DNA of 64,000 nucleotides from Terfezia claveryi (GCA_015179025.1 WHUX01000003.1:124001-188000), one strand, 5' to 3'. Shown: positions 12,593 through 24,098, counted from the first letter of the stretch. Notes: generated by a model from the sequence alone, not told the origin. Program-made: numbers and translations.

Positions 12593-12774
12593 CCCCTCCT
12601 CAGCTCATACTTGCTAGACTCAAGCCCCTCCTATCTTCCTAAATGTACGCAATCAAGTCAACCTCATTAAAAAACCTATAAAAAACCATGGATATGGAAA
12701 AAAAAGATGTATAGGGAAAAGAGTGTTGAATTTGATTGTTTTTATCCTAGAACGATATCTCTTAGCATAGAGAA

Positions 12775-14019
12775 TCATAGTTGGGGAAATGGTTTAGTGC
12801 ATAAGTCAGCTAAATTATCGTGACTTGGAATGTATAAGACTGTGAGCTTCCCAGACTCAACAAGGTCTCGCACATGGTGATAAGCCACGTCGATGTATTT
12901 GCTCTTGTCACTGATGCGAGGATTAGAGGTCAGATCAATAGAGCCATCATTATCAGCGCTCAGGGCAGCTAGTGCAGTAATTCTGAGCTCATTCAGAGCA
13001 GACTGAAGCCACACATGGTGCTTGGCAGTTGTTGAGAGAGCAATATATTCGGCTTCGACTGTGGAAGTAGTGACACAGCGCTGTTTAATAGCCCGCCAGC
13101 AAATGGTGTTAGTTGCTATCTGGAAGATGTAGCCCGTAGTAGATTTTCGGTCGGATCGATCACCTGCATAATCTGCATCTGAGAAGCCAGCTAAATGAAT
13201 AGGGTTTGGGTTATATGAAAGCTTAAGGTTGCAAGTGCCTTTGAGGTATTGCAAGACTTGCTTGAGTGCCCCCATATGAGCTGTTGTTGGCTTTGAAGAG
13301 AATTGAGAGAGTGCCGAGACCGTATATGCCAAATCAGGTCGTATGCCAATTACAAGGTACATTAGAGAGCCTATAATTTACTGGTATAGGGAGACATCAG
13401 CAAGATCATTGTCTCCTTCATCAGTCTTTACCAGCTTGTAGTGAGGATTGAGAGGAAGAACGACCGGGTTGCAAGAGTCCATCCCAAATTTCACCAGTAA
13501 TTGGTCTATATATGTGTGTTGGGACAAGGTCACCGAATCTTGATGTTGCCATTCTATTTGAATCCCAAGCAACCAGTTTAGAGGGCCCATATCGCTGAGA
13601 TCGAATTCTCTCTTTAGCGATTCCTTTAGCTCCTGTCTAAGTGGACTGGATCCAAATATAGTAATATCATCAACATAGATTGCGATAATGATATTATGAC
13701 CGGTATGTACTAAGACACAAGGGTCAAAGTTGGTTGCTTTGTAGCCCAGCGGTATGAGGAAGCCAGTCAGCCTAGCATACCACTGCCTTGGACTTTGTTT
13801 TAGTCCATATATAGATCGTTTTAATAGAGCATATGGGTCTAGCTGATCTTCGAAGAAACTAGGAGGAAGACGTATATAGACTTCTTCATTAAGATAGCCA
13901 TATAGGAATGCGCCCTTGATATCAAGCCCAGCTAGGGTCGCTTGTTCGAGCTTCAGCATCTGTTGGCAAGTTTTCAGCAATAACAGCAATTTTAGCCTTT
14001 TTCCATGGCCTAAGGTCAT
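12775..14019 (-). pseudogene. Copia reverse transcriptase and RNase H
   Basis: The RT part (14,019-13,378) shows LDIKGAFLYG, SIYGLKQSPRQWY and the catalytic IAIYVDDITIFG; this is the Ty1/copia RVT_2 family. After an in-frame TAA at 13,378 (Gln codon CAA likely) the same frame continues as RNase H (13,362-12,775) with IRPDLAYTVSALSQF, SDADYAGDRSDRKST, a TVEAEYIALS motif and a C-terminal HVRDLVESGKL stretch. The RT N-terminus is lost: just upstream lies a GCTGGTAAGCTCGCTG-type minisatellite and the usual long integrase-RT linker is absent. It would copy element RNA in cytoplasmic particles if intact. Confidence 0.9.
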
Positions 14020-14029
14020 ACCTCAAGCT

Positions 14030-14200
14030 TGGTAAGCTTGGTTGATTGCTTGCTGGTAAGCTCGCTGGTAAGTTTACTTGCTTGCTTGCTGGTAAGCTCG
14101 CTGGTAAGCTTGCTTGTAAGCTTGCTTGATTGGTTGCTGGTAAGCTTGCTAGTAAGCTTGGTTGTAAGCTTACTTGATTGCTCGCTGGAGGGAATGAGCA
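14030..14200. repeat. Minisatellite inside copia pol
   Basis: Imperfect copies of GCTGGTAAGCTCGCTGGTAA-like units between the end of the integrase region and the RT. It disrupts the reading frame and has replaced or compressed the normal linker. Confidence 0.75.
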
Positions 14201-15950
14201 AAGAGCTGCTCTTATTGTCTTAATGTGCTTGTTTTTAAGCTGTATCCTATATATAGAAGTACTGTCCGTATAACCAACAAATATCACACTTTCTGCCTGT
14301 GGGAGAAGCTTGCTGCCACTTGGTCTATTTTCCTCGTAGATGTGAGCAAAGCAATACTGTCCAAAAGGGTGTAAATGACTAATTGATGGTTTTGCCTTAT
14401 ACAGGGCTTCATAGGGTGTTATCCCTTAGAGATGTGAATGTGGAAGACGATTCTTCAAATAAACAGCGGTTGAGCATGCTTCCGCCCACAACCTCTTATC
14501 TGAGATATTGGTGAGCATGCCTCTGACCATTGTCTGTATTGTGCGGTTAAAGCATTCTGCAACACCATTCGATTCATGAGAATAAGGGAGTGTCCTTATA
14601 TGGCGTATGCCTTGTTGTTTGAAGTAAGTATCAACCTTGATATATTCTCCACCATTATTAGTTAAAACAGCCAGAATAGTGGTATTGTACTACCTTTGGA
14701 TAAAGGTGATAAAATCAATAATTACTTGGTTTGCATCTGATTTGGCTATTAGATAGTGCATCCATGCCATGCGGGTAAAATCATCTATAAATGTGATATA
14801 ATAGAGAGAGTTCCCATAAGATGCGATAGGCTGCTTGCCACTTAGATCGCTATGTATGAGTTCAAATGCCCTAGTAGAGCGAGCATGAGAAAGAGTGAAT
14901 GTGGTATTATTAGTTGTTTTTGACATAATACACGCATTGCATGCGAAGTTGGCGGGTGCCTTAGGTAAGAGCTCGCCATCAGCATATGTAGCTGGGTATA
15001 TATTGGCTGCATGCCCAAATGCATTATGCCAATGAATATATGAAGAAGAGCTCATAAGGTCAGTATGCGTATTAGAGCTGCTCACAGAGCTTATATGAGG
15101 TTGCGAAGTAAGCAAAGAGCTCATAAGGCCAGTATGAGCATTAGAGCTCATAAGGCTTATATGAGGTTGCGAAGTAAGCGAAGAGCTCATAGGGCTTATA
15201 TGAGATTGCGAAGTAAGTGAAGAGCTCATAGAGCTTATATGAGATCGTGAAGTAAGTAAAGAGCTCATAGGGCTTATATGAGATTGCGAAGTAAGCGAAG
15301 AGCTTATAGGGCTTATATGAGGTTGCGAAGTAAGCGAAGAGCTCATAAGGCCGGTATGAGCATTAGAGCTGCTCATAGAGCTTATATGAGGTTGCGAAGT
15401 AAGGGAAGAGCTCATAAGGCTTATATGAGGTTGCGAAGTAAGCGAAGAGCTCATAGGGCTTATATGAGGTTGCGAAGTAAGCGAAGAGCTCATTAGGCCG
15501 GTATGAGCATTAGAGCTCATAGGGCTTATATAAGCTTGCGAATTCGCAGTTTCTTGCAACCAGGGAAGCTTGTCCCTAATGTTTGCAATTAAGATTGGAG
15601 TCTGAAGATCACTTTTATTGAACATATGAATAACATTATCTCTAGTGACCATAACAACCTTAAACTTAACGACATCCCAGGCAAACAGACTATGACTTAG
15701 AGTAGACACATATAACACATCCTTTAAGAACAGACGGTTGATTGTGTTGTTGGGTAGAGAGGCATGTATTATCACAGTGCCTTTCCCCTCGACAGGAAGG
15801 AGGTTGTTACCCCCAACCTTTACAACTCCGTGATGCGGGTAGATGTGGTAGAAATGACCTATATCAGATGTCATGTGAGCTGTTGCACATGTGTCTAGTT
15901 TCCAGGTATATATTGTACTAACCTGTGGGTTGGTCTGAATAGATTCAGAG
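14201..15950 (-). pseudogene. Copia protease and integrase
   Basis: The protease motif is KLDTCATAHMTS (about 15,905-15,870), where LDSGASSHM-like sequence is usual, followed by a long repeat-coding stretch (see 15,075-15,535). The integrase then begins with an HHCC finger (WHNAFGHAAN...CNACIMSK, about 15,035-14,930), with core residues in ELIHSDLSG, LTNNGGEY (Asn where Asp of the second catalytic position is expected) and GVAERFNRTIQ. It continues to VFVGYTD-like sequence near 14,287. In-frame stops are TAG near 14,692 (Gln) and TAA near 14,428 (Gln), both readable as CAR to TAR. It inserts cDNA in intact relatives; here it is inactive. Confidence 0.88.
15075..15535. repeat. In-frame 39-bp minisatellite within copia pol
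   Basis: About 11 copies of a 39-bp unit (13 codons, reading SLTSQPHISPMSS) lie between protease and integrase zinc finger. Because the unit is a multiple of three the frame stays open throughout. Confidence 0.88.
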
Positions 15951-16204
15951 ACAAAACCGGAGGGATTGAGTTGTTGGGAGACAAGCGCTTGAGAAATGGA
16001 GGCTTGTGCAACTTGAGCTTCAGAAACGGAGGCTTGCGCAACTTGAGCAACAGCAGCTTGGGGCTGTGCTATTTGTTTCTTACTAGCTTGGTCATGTTTT
16101 AGCTTCCAGCAATCTTGCCAGACATGACCTTTGAATCGATGTCCGTGTCATTTGCAGTAGGTACAAGACTGAGTGCCTGGATCTGCAGAGGCTTGCGAAG
16201 CTTG

Positions 16205-17194
16205 TGAAGCTTGCTAGGATTGAGATTTTGTGGCTTGTTACTGGGATTGCGCAAATTTCTTCCTTCTAGCCTTATTCGGGCGACCGTTGGCTAGTAGCAC
16301 CGTGTTGGTCTGGTTTCCGCCATTGTAGCTAGAGAGTTGGTTATTGATCGCTAGACCTACTAGCCTCTCCTTCAAATCATCATATAAGAGATTTTCCTTA
16401 GTAGTCAGGTTATCTACCACATTGGGGTAGTGAGTGACTAAGGAAGCGAGGAGGTATTCGCGCTTAGCTTCTTCAAGTTCTAGCAAAGTCATATACACAG
16501 TCTTGAAGCTGCCAGGACATGCATTCGAGGTCAATTGGTGCAACTGCATCCATCGAATCTCAAAAGTGTCAATGAACTGAGAAATTGATTGCGAGGTATC
16601 AAGTGTGGAAGCAAGCGAATTAAAGGCATGAATCTCATGTACAAAGGACAACGGGGTATCTTTGTAGTATTTTTTGCGGAGATAATGCCAGATCTTATTT
16701 GCAGACCTATGCCTACCAATCTGCAGCATGATTTTCTGCGAAACAACTTGAATAAGGAGCAGAAGAGATTCTGTCTCTATATGCTTATGATGTATTATTT
16801 CAGCAGCTGTTGCTGTGAGCAGAGGAATATAGCCGTTGACAACTACTTGTGTGGCTTCTAGAGCGTCAAAGATCATCAGCATCTGTTGTGACCAAAGATC
16901 ATAGTTCTTTGTGCCTTCAAGAATTGCTAGCTTTTCTAGCTTAATACTAGACCTGAAGTCCCGATGGACAGGAATAGGTACTGCCGCTTGCGGTGCTTGT
17001 GCAACAAGCGCTAAAGCCGGTTGGACTTGGGGTGGTGTAGCTTCAGGAGCTAGAGGTTGTGGTTGTGGAATAGCTAGAGGTTGTGGTTGCGAGAGTACAA
17101 TGGTTTCGAGGATTTCTTCTTCGCTATCAGGCTGATTTTGGTGAACTCTCGAACGGGTTCATGGTTGCCTTGATGGTCCTGCTTCGGAAGACAT
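16205..17194 (-). pseudogene. Copia gag (UBN2-type)
   Basis: It starts at ATG 17,192-17,194 (MSSEAGPSRQP), with a TGA at codon 12 where CGA (Arg) is likely. A Pro/Gln-rich N-terminus precedes a capsid-like region (16,960-16,240, with NYDLWSQQMLMIFDA and KIWHYLRKKYYKDTP) typical of copia gag. A retroviral-type zinc knuckle (CTYCK...HGHRFKGHVWQDC) follows near 16,150-16,095 and is itself broken by a TGA. Gag would package element RNA. Sequence just upstream of the ATG lies at the LTR border. Confidence 0.82.
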
Positions 17195-17239
17195 GTTGTG
17201 CTTGTTCGTAGAGAGTCAAAGCGTAGAGGGCTCAGAACC

Positions 17240-17847
17240 TTTAAGAGATAAAGGAGGGAAGTGCAGTAGTGAGATCCAAATGTCCACTGAAGGATAATAC
17301 AAATGAGTGAAGTGAGATTGTCACGTAGAGATATGAAGAAGTGAGAGCTGTATTGCAGCGAAGAGATGCGTTGTGATGTGATTATTATTCTATCTCTATC
17401 CAACAGGAAACGAATGAGATATATATACATGAATGAACGTATATAAGAAAGTAAAGAAGAAGAAGAACATATGAGTAGCACGCAATGCCTGTGAAGGCCG
17501 AAGCATGCAATACCTGTGAAGGCCGATGCTTGTCATATGATCTGCAGGCCAGAGCACGCAATGCCTATGAAGGCCGAAGCACGCAATGCCTGTGAAGGCC
17601 GAAGCACGCAATGCCTAAGAAGGCCGAAGCACGCAATGCCTGTGAAGGCCGATACTTGCCATATGATCTGCAGGCTAGAGCACACAATGCCTGTGAAGGC
17701 CGAAGCACGCAATGCCTGTGAAGGCCGAAGCATGCAATGCCTGAGAAGGCCGTTGCTTGCCATAAGATCTGCAGGCCGAAGGTCGCTGCGTGTGGAATAG
17801 CAAGGCATGGGCGGAATGAATGAATGTACGGCATTCAATCACTAACA
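17240..17847 (-). repeat. Copia 5' LTR
   Basis: 608 bp, same length as the 3' LTR with a modest number of differences (mostly transitions), implying some age. It starts TGTTAGTGATTGAATGCC on the minus strand. The other border is set by divergence after CTCTTAAA. Confidence 0.9.
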
Positions 17848-17852
17848 AACAA

Positions 17853-18557
17853 TAGGGTGATAAGGATGAACAATAGTTTTGGTAAAGTGGTAATTGAGGT
17901 AAATAATGGGGTGATTGGGATGAACAATGGTTTGGACAAAGTGGTAATTGGGGTGAACAATAGGGTGACAGGAATTTACAACTGCACTTGGATGCAAGTG
18001 ATTAGTATAACATATGGAGGATTGGTATGGGCCGAATATACAAATCACCCCAAATCAATTTGTATACGAGGACACAGGGGTGGGAGGGTAATGTGCTATA
18101 ATACGGCAAATCACTTTCATGTAAAATTTTATAGGGTAACGTGAGAACAGACCATCCTCGGACTGAGATGCACTGATCACAGGTCCTCCACCTATCACTA
18201 GTTAGCATATATGTTTTGTCCAAATGATAGAAGGTTTTTCTGCACCTTGGGCAGGCAGGTAGTTAGTGGGGCTGAGCTGGCTGTTGTTCGAGGTGATTTT
18301 GCTGCTGTTCTAATTCTTCTAATTCTTCTCACTATTTACTCTATAAACATGGATATAGTTAAATTAATGCCATATATTTATCGAATGGGCTACTTGGATA
18401 CCTTGTAGTCAACCTCACAATCCATCTCCCAGACCTGTACCGATCACAAGTCCTCTACCTATCCCTAGTTTACGTAAATGTCTATTCTGATGGATCGAAC
18501 GGTTTTCTACACCTTGAGTACGAAACAGGGTTTATTTGATGCACTATAACGGGGTCT
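17853..18557. repeat. Flanking repeats, no gene
   Basis: 17,853-17,985 holds about three diverged units containing GGTGATTGGGATGAACAATG. Two diverged copies of an about 80-bp segment (GATCACAGGTCCTCCACCTATC at 18,174 and GATCACAAGTCCTCTACC at 18,438) follow. No coding gene is supportable. Confidence 0.55.
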
Positions 18558-18818
18558 CATAGTTGTTATGTGGTGCAAGTTGTGGCAGTTAGTATGTGGT
18601 GTGGGTTGTAGTAGTTGGTATGCAGTGCATAGGCAGGGTCTATAACAGTCTACTGACATATACACCTGTATCATGTCACGTGGTTGTCATCACGTAGCTG
18701 CCTGCTAAAAGCGCCAAGTGTGCTAGTATATAAGAAGTTCAGTATATTATAAGAAAATAAATAACAACTTCGTACCAATTAAAATTGGCAACTTTGTTGC
18801 CAATAAAGCTATCTAACA
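18558..18818 (+). repeat. Candidate solo LTR
   Basis: It starts TGTTATGTGG and ends TATCTAACA, giving TGTTA/TAACA ends. A TATA box (GTATATAAG, about 18,727) and a polyadenylation signal (AATAAA, 18,802) are in the expected order. A perfect 9-bp hairpin ATTGGCAAC-TTT-GTTGCCAAT sits at 18,785-18,805. No partner LTR seen, so this is inference from structure. Confidence 0.45.
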
Positions 18819-19687
18819 TGCTGCACCCCAAAACCCCTATCTGTACCAGCCTTTACATCTATGTTCCTAGAATCCTAGATTAGTCATCCATATGAGCCTG
18901 CAATTCACTATCCATATTAGCCTGAATATCCGCTAGAATTGAGCAAGCAAATCAGCCTAGAATCAAGCGAGCAAATCCGCCTAAAATCAAGTGAGCAAAT
19001 TAGCCTAGAATTGAGCAAGCAAATCAGCCTAGAATCGAGCAAGCAAATCAGCCTAGAATTGAGCAAGGAAATCAGCCTAGAATTGAGCGAGGAAATCAGC
19101 AGAGAATTGAGTAAGGATATTACCAAATCGAGTGAGGAAATCAGCCTACAATGGAGCAAGCAAATCAGCATACAATCGAGTGAGCAAATCAGCGAGAAAA
19201 TGAGCAAGCAAACCAGTGTAGAATCGAGCAAGCAAATCAGCCTAGAATTGAGAGAGGAAATCAGTAGAGAATTGAGCAAGGAAATTACTACTGGCATAGA
19301 ATCGAGCAAGGAAATCAGCCTAGAATCGAGCAAGCATATCAGCATATAATCGAGTAAGCAAATCAGCATATAATCGAGCGAGCAAATCAGCCTAGAATCG
19401 AGCAGCAAATTAGCATACTATCGAGCAAGCAAATTAGCTTAGAATCGAGCAAACAAATTAGTGAGAAAATAAGTGAGCAAATGAGTGAAAAAATGAGCAA
19501 GAAAATGAGCGAGCAAATGAGTGAGAAAATGAATGAGAAAATAAGTGAGCAAATGAGCGAGAAAATTAGCGAGCAAACCAGAGTAGAATTAAGCAAGCAA
19601 AATTATTTGAAAGGAATAAACAGGAGAAAAGCTTTAAGTCCCAGCCGGGCACACCTTAGAAATAGGGACTTGCCATATCTTGCCGCC
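18808..19687 (-). repeat. Minisatellite-cored interspersed repeat, copy 2
   Basis: Reverse-orientation copy of the 7,998-9,104 block, with the same tail (GCTATCTAACATGCTGC here), fewer and more diverged 24-bp units, and the same head ending CTTGCCGCC at 19,687. Sequences beyond both borders are unrelated between copies. Confidence 0.85.
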
Positions 19688-19904
19688 AGCCATTACAGTC
19701 AGATCGACTGGCACTGCCTTAAAACCAGATTACATATCTTACCTACAATCATCCTGCTGCGTCGGTTGGGGCTTCTCCTGCAATTGGCAAAACCTAGCAC
19801 AAAGGAGGAAATACCCATATATAGGAAATGTATGAGAAGACAAACATATAGAAATGATGGCTTTTCGGCCTCTATATATACATGCAATTCATCCTTCCAC
19901 TGGC

Positions 19905-20210
19905 TCTAGATATTGGTGTTTTGCATGCTTCCACTAGCGCTATATATTGGTGGTTTTCATGCTTTCACTGGCTCTAGATATTGGTGTTTTACATGCTTCC
20001 GCTGGCACTATATATTGATGGTTTTCATGCTTTCGCTAGCTCTAGGTATTGGTATTTTGCATACTTCTACTGGTGCTATATACTGATGTTTTGCATGCTT
20101 CCACTGGCGCTATATATTGGTGTTTTTCATGCTTTTGCTGGCTCTCTATATTGGTTTTTTCATGCTTTTGCCAGCTCTAGATATTGGTATGTTTCATGCT
20201 AGAAAGTATG
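19905..20210. repeat. 34-bp minisatellite
   Basis: About nine imperfect copies of a unit like GGCGCTATATATTGGTGTTT plus TTCATGCTTTTGCT. The 215 bp to its left contain no recognised feature. Confidence 0.8.
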
Positions 20211-20264
20211 ATGGAAGTGGACGCTACGTGACGCAGACTGAGGCAGATGATTTCTCATATAGAT

Positions 20265-20465
20265 ATGGATATATAGACTAAGAAGGACCCCCGATTGCAG
20301 GCCCCGATTGCAGGCTCATATAGATATAGATATCTAAGCTAAGAAAGAACCCCAATTACATACTCATATGGACATGGATATCTAGACTAATAGGGACCCC
20401 CGATTGCAGGCTAATAGAGACCCCCGATTGTAGGCTAATAGGGACCCCCGATTGCAGGCTCAAGG
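20265..20465. repeat. Short tandem repeats of GACCCCCGATTGCAGGC
   Basis: Three adjacent copies of a 24-bp unit TAATAGGGACCCCCGATTGC plus AGGC (about 20,389-20,460) and earlier diverged relatives. Nothing coding. Confidence 0.7.
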
Positions 20466-20639
20466 ATATAAATACTAGCTTGGCGAGTTGTCAATGGCAC
20501 AAAAACTCGCTCACCTTATAGTGTACACTGTAGAAGTAGTGATTTTAGGCGATTAGTATTTTCAGGGAATATAAGAAATCTTCTACTCTGAGCATTGTAT
20601 TAACAGACCAGAATATATACATAAGAAAAGCTCTGCCAT

Positions 20640-20850
20640 CTCCCATTTGCTCAATTCCCATACCCACTTGCCCAATCCCCCATTTGCTCAATCCCCATAC
20701 CCACTTGCTCAATCCTCTGCTTGCTCAATCCTCATACCCACTTGCTCAATCCCCCACTTGCTCAATCCTCATACCTACTTGCTTAATCCCCCGCTTGCTC
20801 AATCCTTATACCCACTTGCTCAATCCCCTGCTTGCTTAATATCCTGCTAG
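20640..20850. repeat. 36-bp minisatellite
   Basis: About six copies of a unit alternating CATACCCACTTGCTCAATC and CCCCACTTGCTCAATCC. The 20,850-21,144 interval beyond it has no supportable feature. Confidence 0.75.
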
Positions 20851-21144
20851 CTCTTATATTGAATTCGTACATGGGTGCGGCCCTGATCTAGTATGACAAT
20901 GGGTAGTATATAAATGTCCTTCTTTTTTGCATTGGCAGTGATGGTCAGAACATAGGCCTTTGCATTTGCAGCGAACTATAGATCCAGCAGAGGCAAGATG
21001 TGCAACTTCATGCAGTGACTTTGGTTTTTGACTTTGCTATTCTAATGGAATAGACTCAAAATAGGCTAGTCTAATACTAGAAGGAAGCCGCTTCAATTTG
21101 CTAGGCGGATAGTATTGATCTAATAGGCCATATTCATTATATAG

Positions 21145-22583
21145 CTAATATTGGTCAAGATGAGGCTTGTAGACAACTCTACAAAAAATTTGGCAATAGT
21201 TGGTAGAAGCTTGATCAATACTAGGAATTCGTAAGCTGACGAGATCACCTATTATGAAGGTATCTATTTTGTACTGTTGAATATATCGATTTGCTATTTT
21301 CTTCCGAGCTGTTGCAGTACATTTGCAGACTTTTACTAGCATAATGTCAGTACTGCCAGTAGGAAGTTCAAGTTGAACAGAAGTAGATTGACGCGAAGGT
21401 TCAATCAAACTATTTTCCTCGTCATCCTCCTCCTCCTCATTCTCTTCATTATCCTCCTCTTGCTCATCCTCTTTCTCATCATCTTCTTCCTCTTTCTCCT
21501 CCTCCTCCCCCTCCTCCTCATCCTCCTCCTCCTCTTCATTATCCTCATCCTCTACTTCTTTATCATCATTCTCTATTTCCTCATCATTTGCATTTAGGAT
21601 TGGAGATAAATGACCTAAAAGATGATGTATTTTTTGTTTAAATACAACATCATATGGACTATATCCAGTTGTCGAGTGAATCTAATATTATTATTTTCAT
21701 TATTATAAGACTAGCCTGAGTATTAGAAATGATTACTTACTTGTTGATTCATTGCTAAAATTACAATAGGTAAAATTTATACCTATTGATTATCACCTGA
21801 TTTAGCTTTGGCCATTCGAATCTTCTACTTTAGAATAGTTTTTGCTTGTTCTATCAATCCTTGTATTTAAGGATGGCATAGACGTCTTCGTATTAAAGAA
21901 ATTCCATGATATTCTATAATAACAAATACTTTACCTTTAAACTCATTACCATTGTTACATTGAAGAATTTTTGGTAGACCAAATTGTCCAATCTACATAA
22001 GAAGGATATTAGCAACTTCAGTACTTTCCTTAGACTTTAAAGGATAAGTACTAGAAAATTTACTAAAATAATCATAAATATGTAAAATCTATTGGTATTC
22101 TCTATCTGGATTAGCTCGCATATTGATTAGATCAATTTGTACTCGTTCCCAAAGATTATTAACAATGATTGGTTGTAGTAGACCATGACTTTGACTTGGT
22201 TTATTACATGCACATAGTTGACAATACTGTAACAGTTCCATAACCTATACTAAATATTAATATTAATATATACTAAGTAGATTCAGACTTAACCATACCT
22301 TCTTATGATTAATTCCATAGTACTTCTCACTAATAGTTGCATAGGTTTTGTTCTTGCCTGCATGCATTAATGTATCATGAGTATGTGCAATAATGTTAAA
22401 TACGTTATGCTCTAAGACTATTTATTGATTATTTTTCCCAGTAATAAAATATAAAGCATTATTTTGTAGCTTATATTCCTTGAGTGCCTTTGATCATAGC
22501 TTAATTTCTATTGTATTGCTTTTAGTAGCCTTTAGATTTGGATTTCGAAGGTATGCTTTAATTTTACGATACCTAGATAGCAT
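21145..22583 (-). pseudogene. KRBA2/Ginger-type integrase, three exons, RIP-like stops
   Basis: Exons on the minus strand are 22,583-22,299, 22,244-21,741 and 21,681-21,145, with introns of 54 and 59 nt (GTATGG...TATAG; GTAAGT...TTAG). All junctions fall between codons, giving 442 codons. An H2C2 zinc finger (HDTLMHAGK...CQLCACNK) is followed by an integrase core with RVQIDLINMR, ILHIYDYFSKF, LQCNNGNEFKG (Asn for the second Asp) and QGLIEQA. A long Asp/Glu-rich stretch (21,590-21,420) and the C-terminal IIGDLVSLRIPSIDQAST motif complete it. That arrangement is characteristic of integrases of the KRBA2/Ginger type rather than ordinary gypsy pol. At least five in-frame stops sit at expected Trp or Gln codons (TGG to TAG, CAA to TAA), matching CpA to TpA change. 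Element ends not found. Confidence 0.8.
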
Positions 22584-22792
22584 TTATTAGTCACTATTAT
22601 ACTAGATAATTTTAGGGTTATTACTTCTCGAAAGTCAAGTGAGATTTGTTACTTGTTGTATACAAATACTCTTCAAAGTTGGTGCGGGTAGTACTAGAAA
22701 ATGCTTCAATAGTACTTGGAGATGGAGTGGACCTTAGAGGATGAAACTGGTTGAGATCAGTCTTAGTATGATCTTGAGTGATAAATATTAGT

Positions 22793-23030
22793 AGAGATTG
22801 GTAAGAGTATGATATTGTAGAGACTGGTAAGAGTGTAATATTGTAGAGACTGGTAATAGTATGATATTGTAGAGACCAGTAAGAGTGTAATATTGTAGAG
22901 ACCAGTAAGAGTGTAATATTGTAGAGACCGATAAGAGTGTGATATTGTAGAGACCAGTAAGAGTGTAATATTGTAGAGACTGGTAAGAGTGTGATATTGT
23001 AGAGACCGGTAAGAGTGTGATCAAGCAAAG
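22793..23030. repeat. 26-bp minisatellite
   Basis: About nine copies of GTAGAGACCAGTAAGAGTGT plus AATATT, just upstream of the integrase pseudogene's start. Confidence 0.85.
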
Positions 23031-23242
23031 CAATAGTTAAAACTCTATGGTATTATGATTTTTAAAGGCTACTATTATAAAAGCTATATCCTCTTGTTCT
23101 TTGACCTAATGTTTCTCTATATAATAACCTTCATTTTGGATATACCTCTACTGAGTATTTTCTATGATAGGTCATTTTATATTATCTCCTATGTTTTTTG
23201 ACCAAATGTTACTACAAAATTACCTTCATATCGGATATGTCC
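23031..23242. repeat. Two diverged copies of an about 98-bp segment
   Basis: TTCTTTGACCTAATGTTTCT...CCTTCATTTTGGATATACCT and TTTTTTGACCAAATGTTACT...CCTTCATATCGGATATGTCC are tandem relatives. No gene. Confidence 0.55.
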
Positions 23243-23830
23243 CTATTTAGTAATTTTAATGTCACTATGGCCGCTGTGGCCACTGTGATTGTGGTAAATC
23301 CTTGTTGCTATCCGTAATATTGAACAATTTAATCCCGTAACGGCCTGGTCTGTTGCGATATCCAGCCATACCGTAACGGCCTGGTTCGTTGCAATATCCA
23401 GTCCATACTGGTATGGACCAGATCCTGGAATAGACCAGAACATATATATATCTCCAAAAGCATGAGTTTCTTGCAAATATATATACTTATATATGCCCAC
23501 AAATGCATGCATTTCTCTATATGTCTCCAAAAGTACAAGTTTCTCGCATATATATATATATATATACCTGCGAATGCATAAATTCCTATGAAATATATCA
23601 CAAAGCGTGAACTCTGCATATATCTCAATACCATGACTACGATTTCCCAATATGACTATTACCAGGCCAGGCATTGAATAGTACGGCACCCGTGGGCGAA
23701 AGGGGGCTAAGCGCCATTAATCACTGTCCTGCCACTTCTTTTGTTATCCCTTATCTCATTGTCTTTAGAAAGTCTAAATTGTTGGCCTTACCAGTCGGCC
23801 TTAGCAACATAGTTTTCCTGTATATATACC
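23243..23830. mobile_element. Chimeric foldback element
   Basis: The left part (23,330-23,440, CCGTAACGGCCTGG and CATACTGGTATGG motifs) resembles foldback element 2. The right part (23,570-23,830, ending ATAGTTTTCCTGTATATA) is the right arm of element 1. The join lies in the shared TA/CTCCAAAAGCATGAG core, so the two arms do not pair with each other along their length. Confidence 0.7.
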
Positions 23831-23879
23831 TCTCTTTCCTATGCATTTTCTCTGTGCTCTATATCCCAGCACATTATGG

Positions 23880-24085
23880 TGAGCATTAGAGTAAGTATTG
23901 GAGCGAGTATTGGAGCGAGTATTAGAGTGAGTATTGGAGTGAGTATTAGAGCGAGTATTGGAGTGAGTATTAGAGCGAGTATTAGAGCGAGTATTAGAAC
24001 AAGTGTTAGGGCAAGTATTAGAACGAGTGTTAGGGTGAGTATTAGAGCGAGTATTAGAGCGAGTGTTAGAGCAATTGGAGTAGTG
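23880..24085. repeat. 12-bp minisatellite, second copy
   Basis: About 16 units of GAGTATTAGAGC type, in the same position relative to the foldback arm as at 3,205-3,375. It runs into the target site of the 8.2-kb transposon. Confidence 0.85.
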
Positions 24086-24098
24086 ATTACATGCTCTA

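Larger units (their letters stand above)
11985..17847 (-). mobile_element. Full-length Ty1/copia LTR retrotransposon (5,863 bp)
   Basis: The element lies on the minus strand between identical 5-bp target duplications AACAA (11,980-11,984 and 17,848-17,852). It has two 608-bp LTRs (11,985-12,592 and 17,240-17,847). A primer-site-like GGTTCTGAGCCC follows the 5' LTR (17,239 leftward) and a polypurine tract GAGGAGGGG precedes the 3' LTR (12,593-12,601). Domain order is gag, protease, integrase, RT, RNase H, diagnostic of copia. Nonsense mutations, a collapsed integrase-RT linker and two internal minisatellites make it non-autonomous. Confidence 0.92.

Noticed and set aside
14690..16000. Considering the 39-bp repeat as a CRISPR array
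   Set aside because: Units are contiguous without unique spacers, code in frame inside copia pol, and the genome is eukaryotic.
21373..21597. Leucine-rich plus-strand frame suggestive of a membrane protein
   Set aside because: It is the complement of the Asp/Glu-rich tract of the integrase pseudogene.
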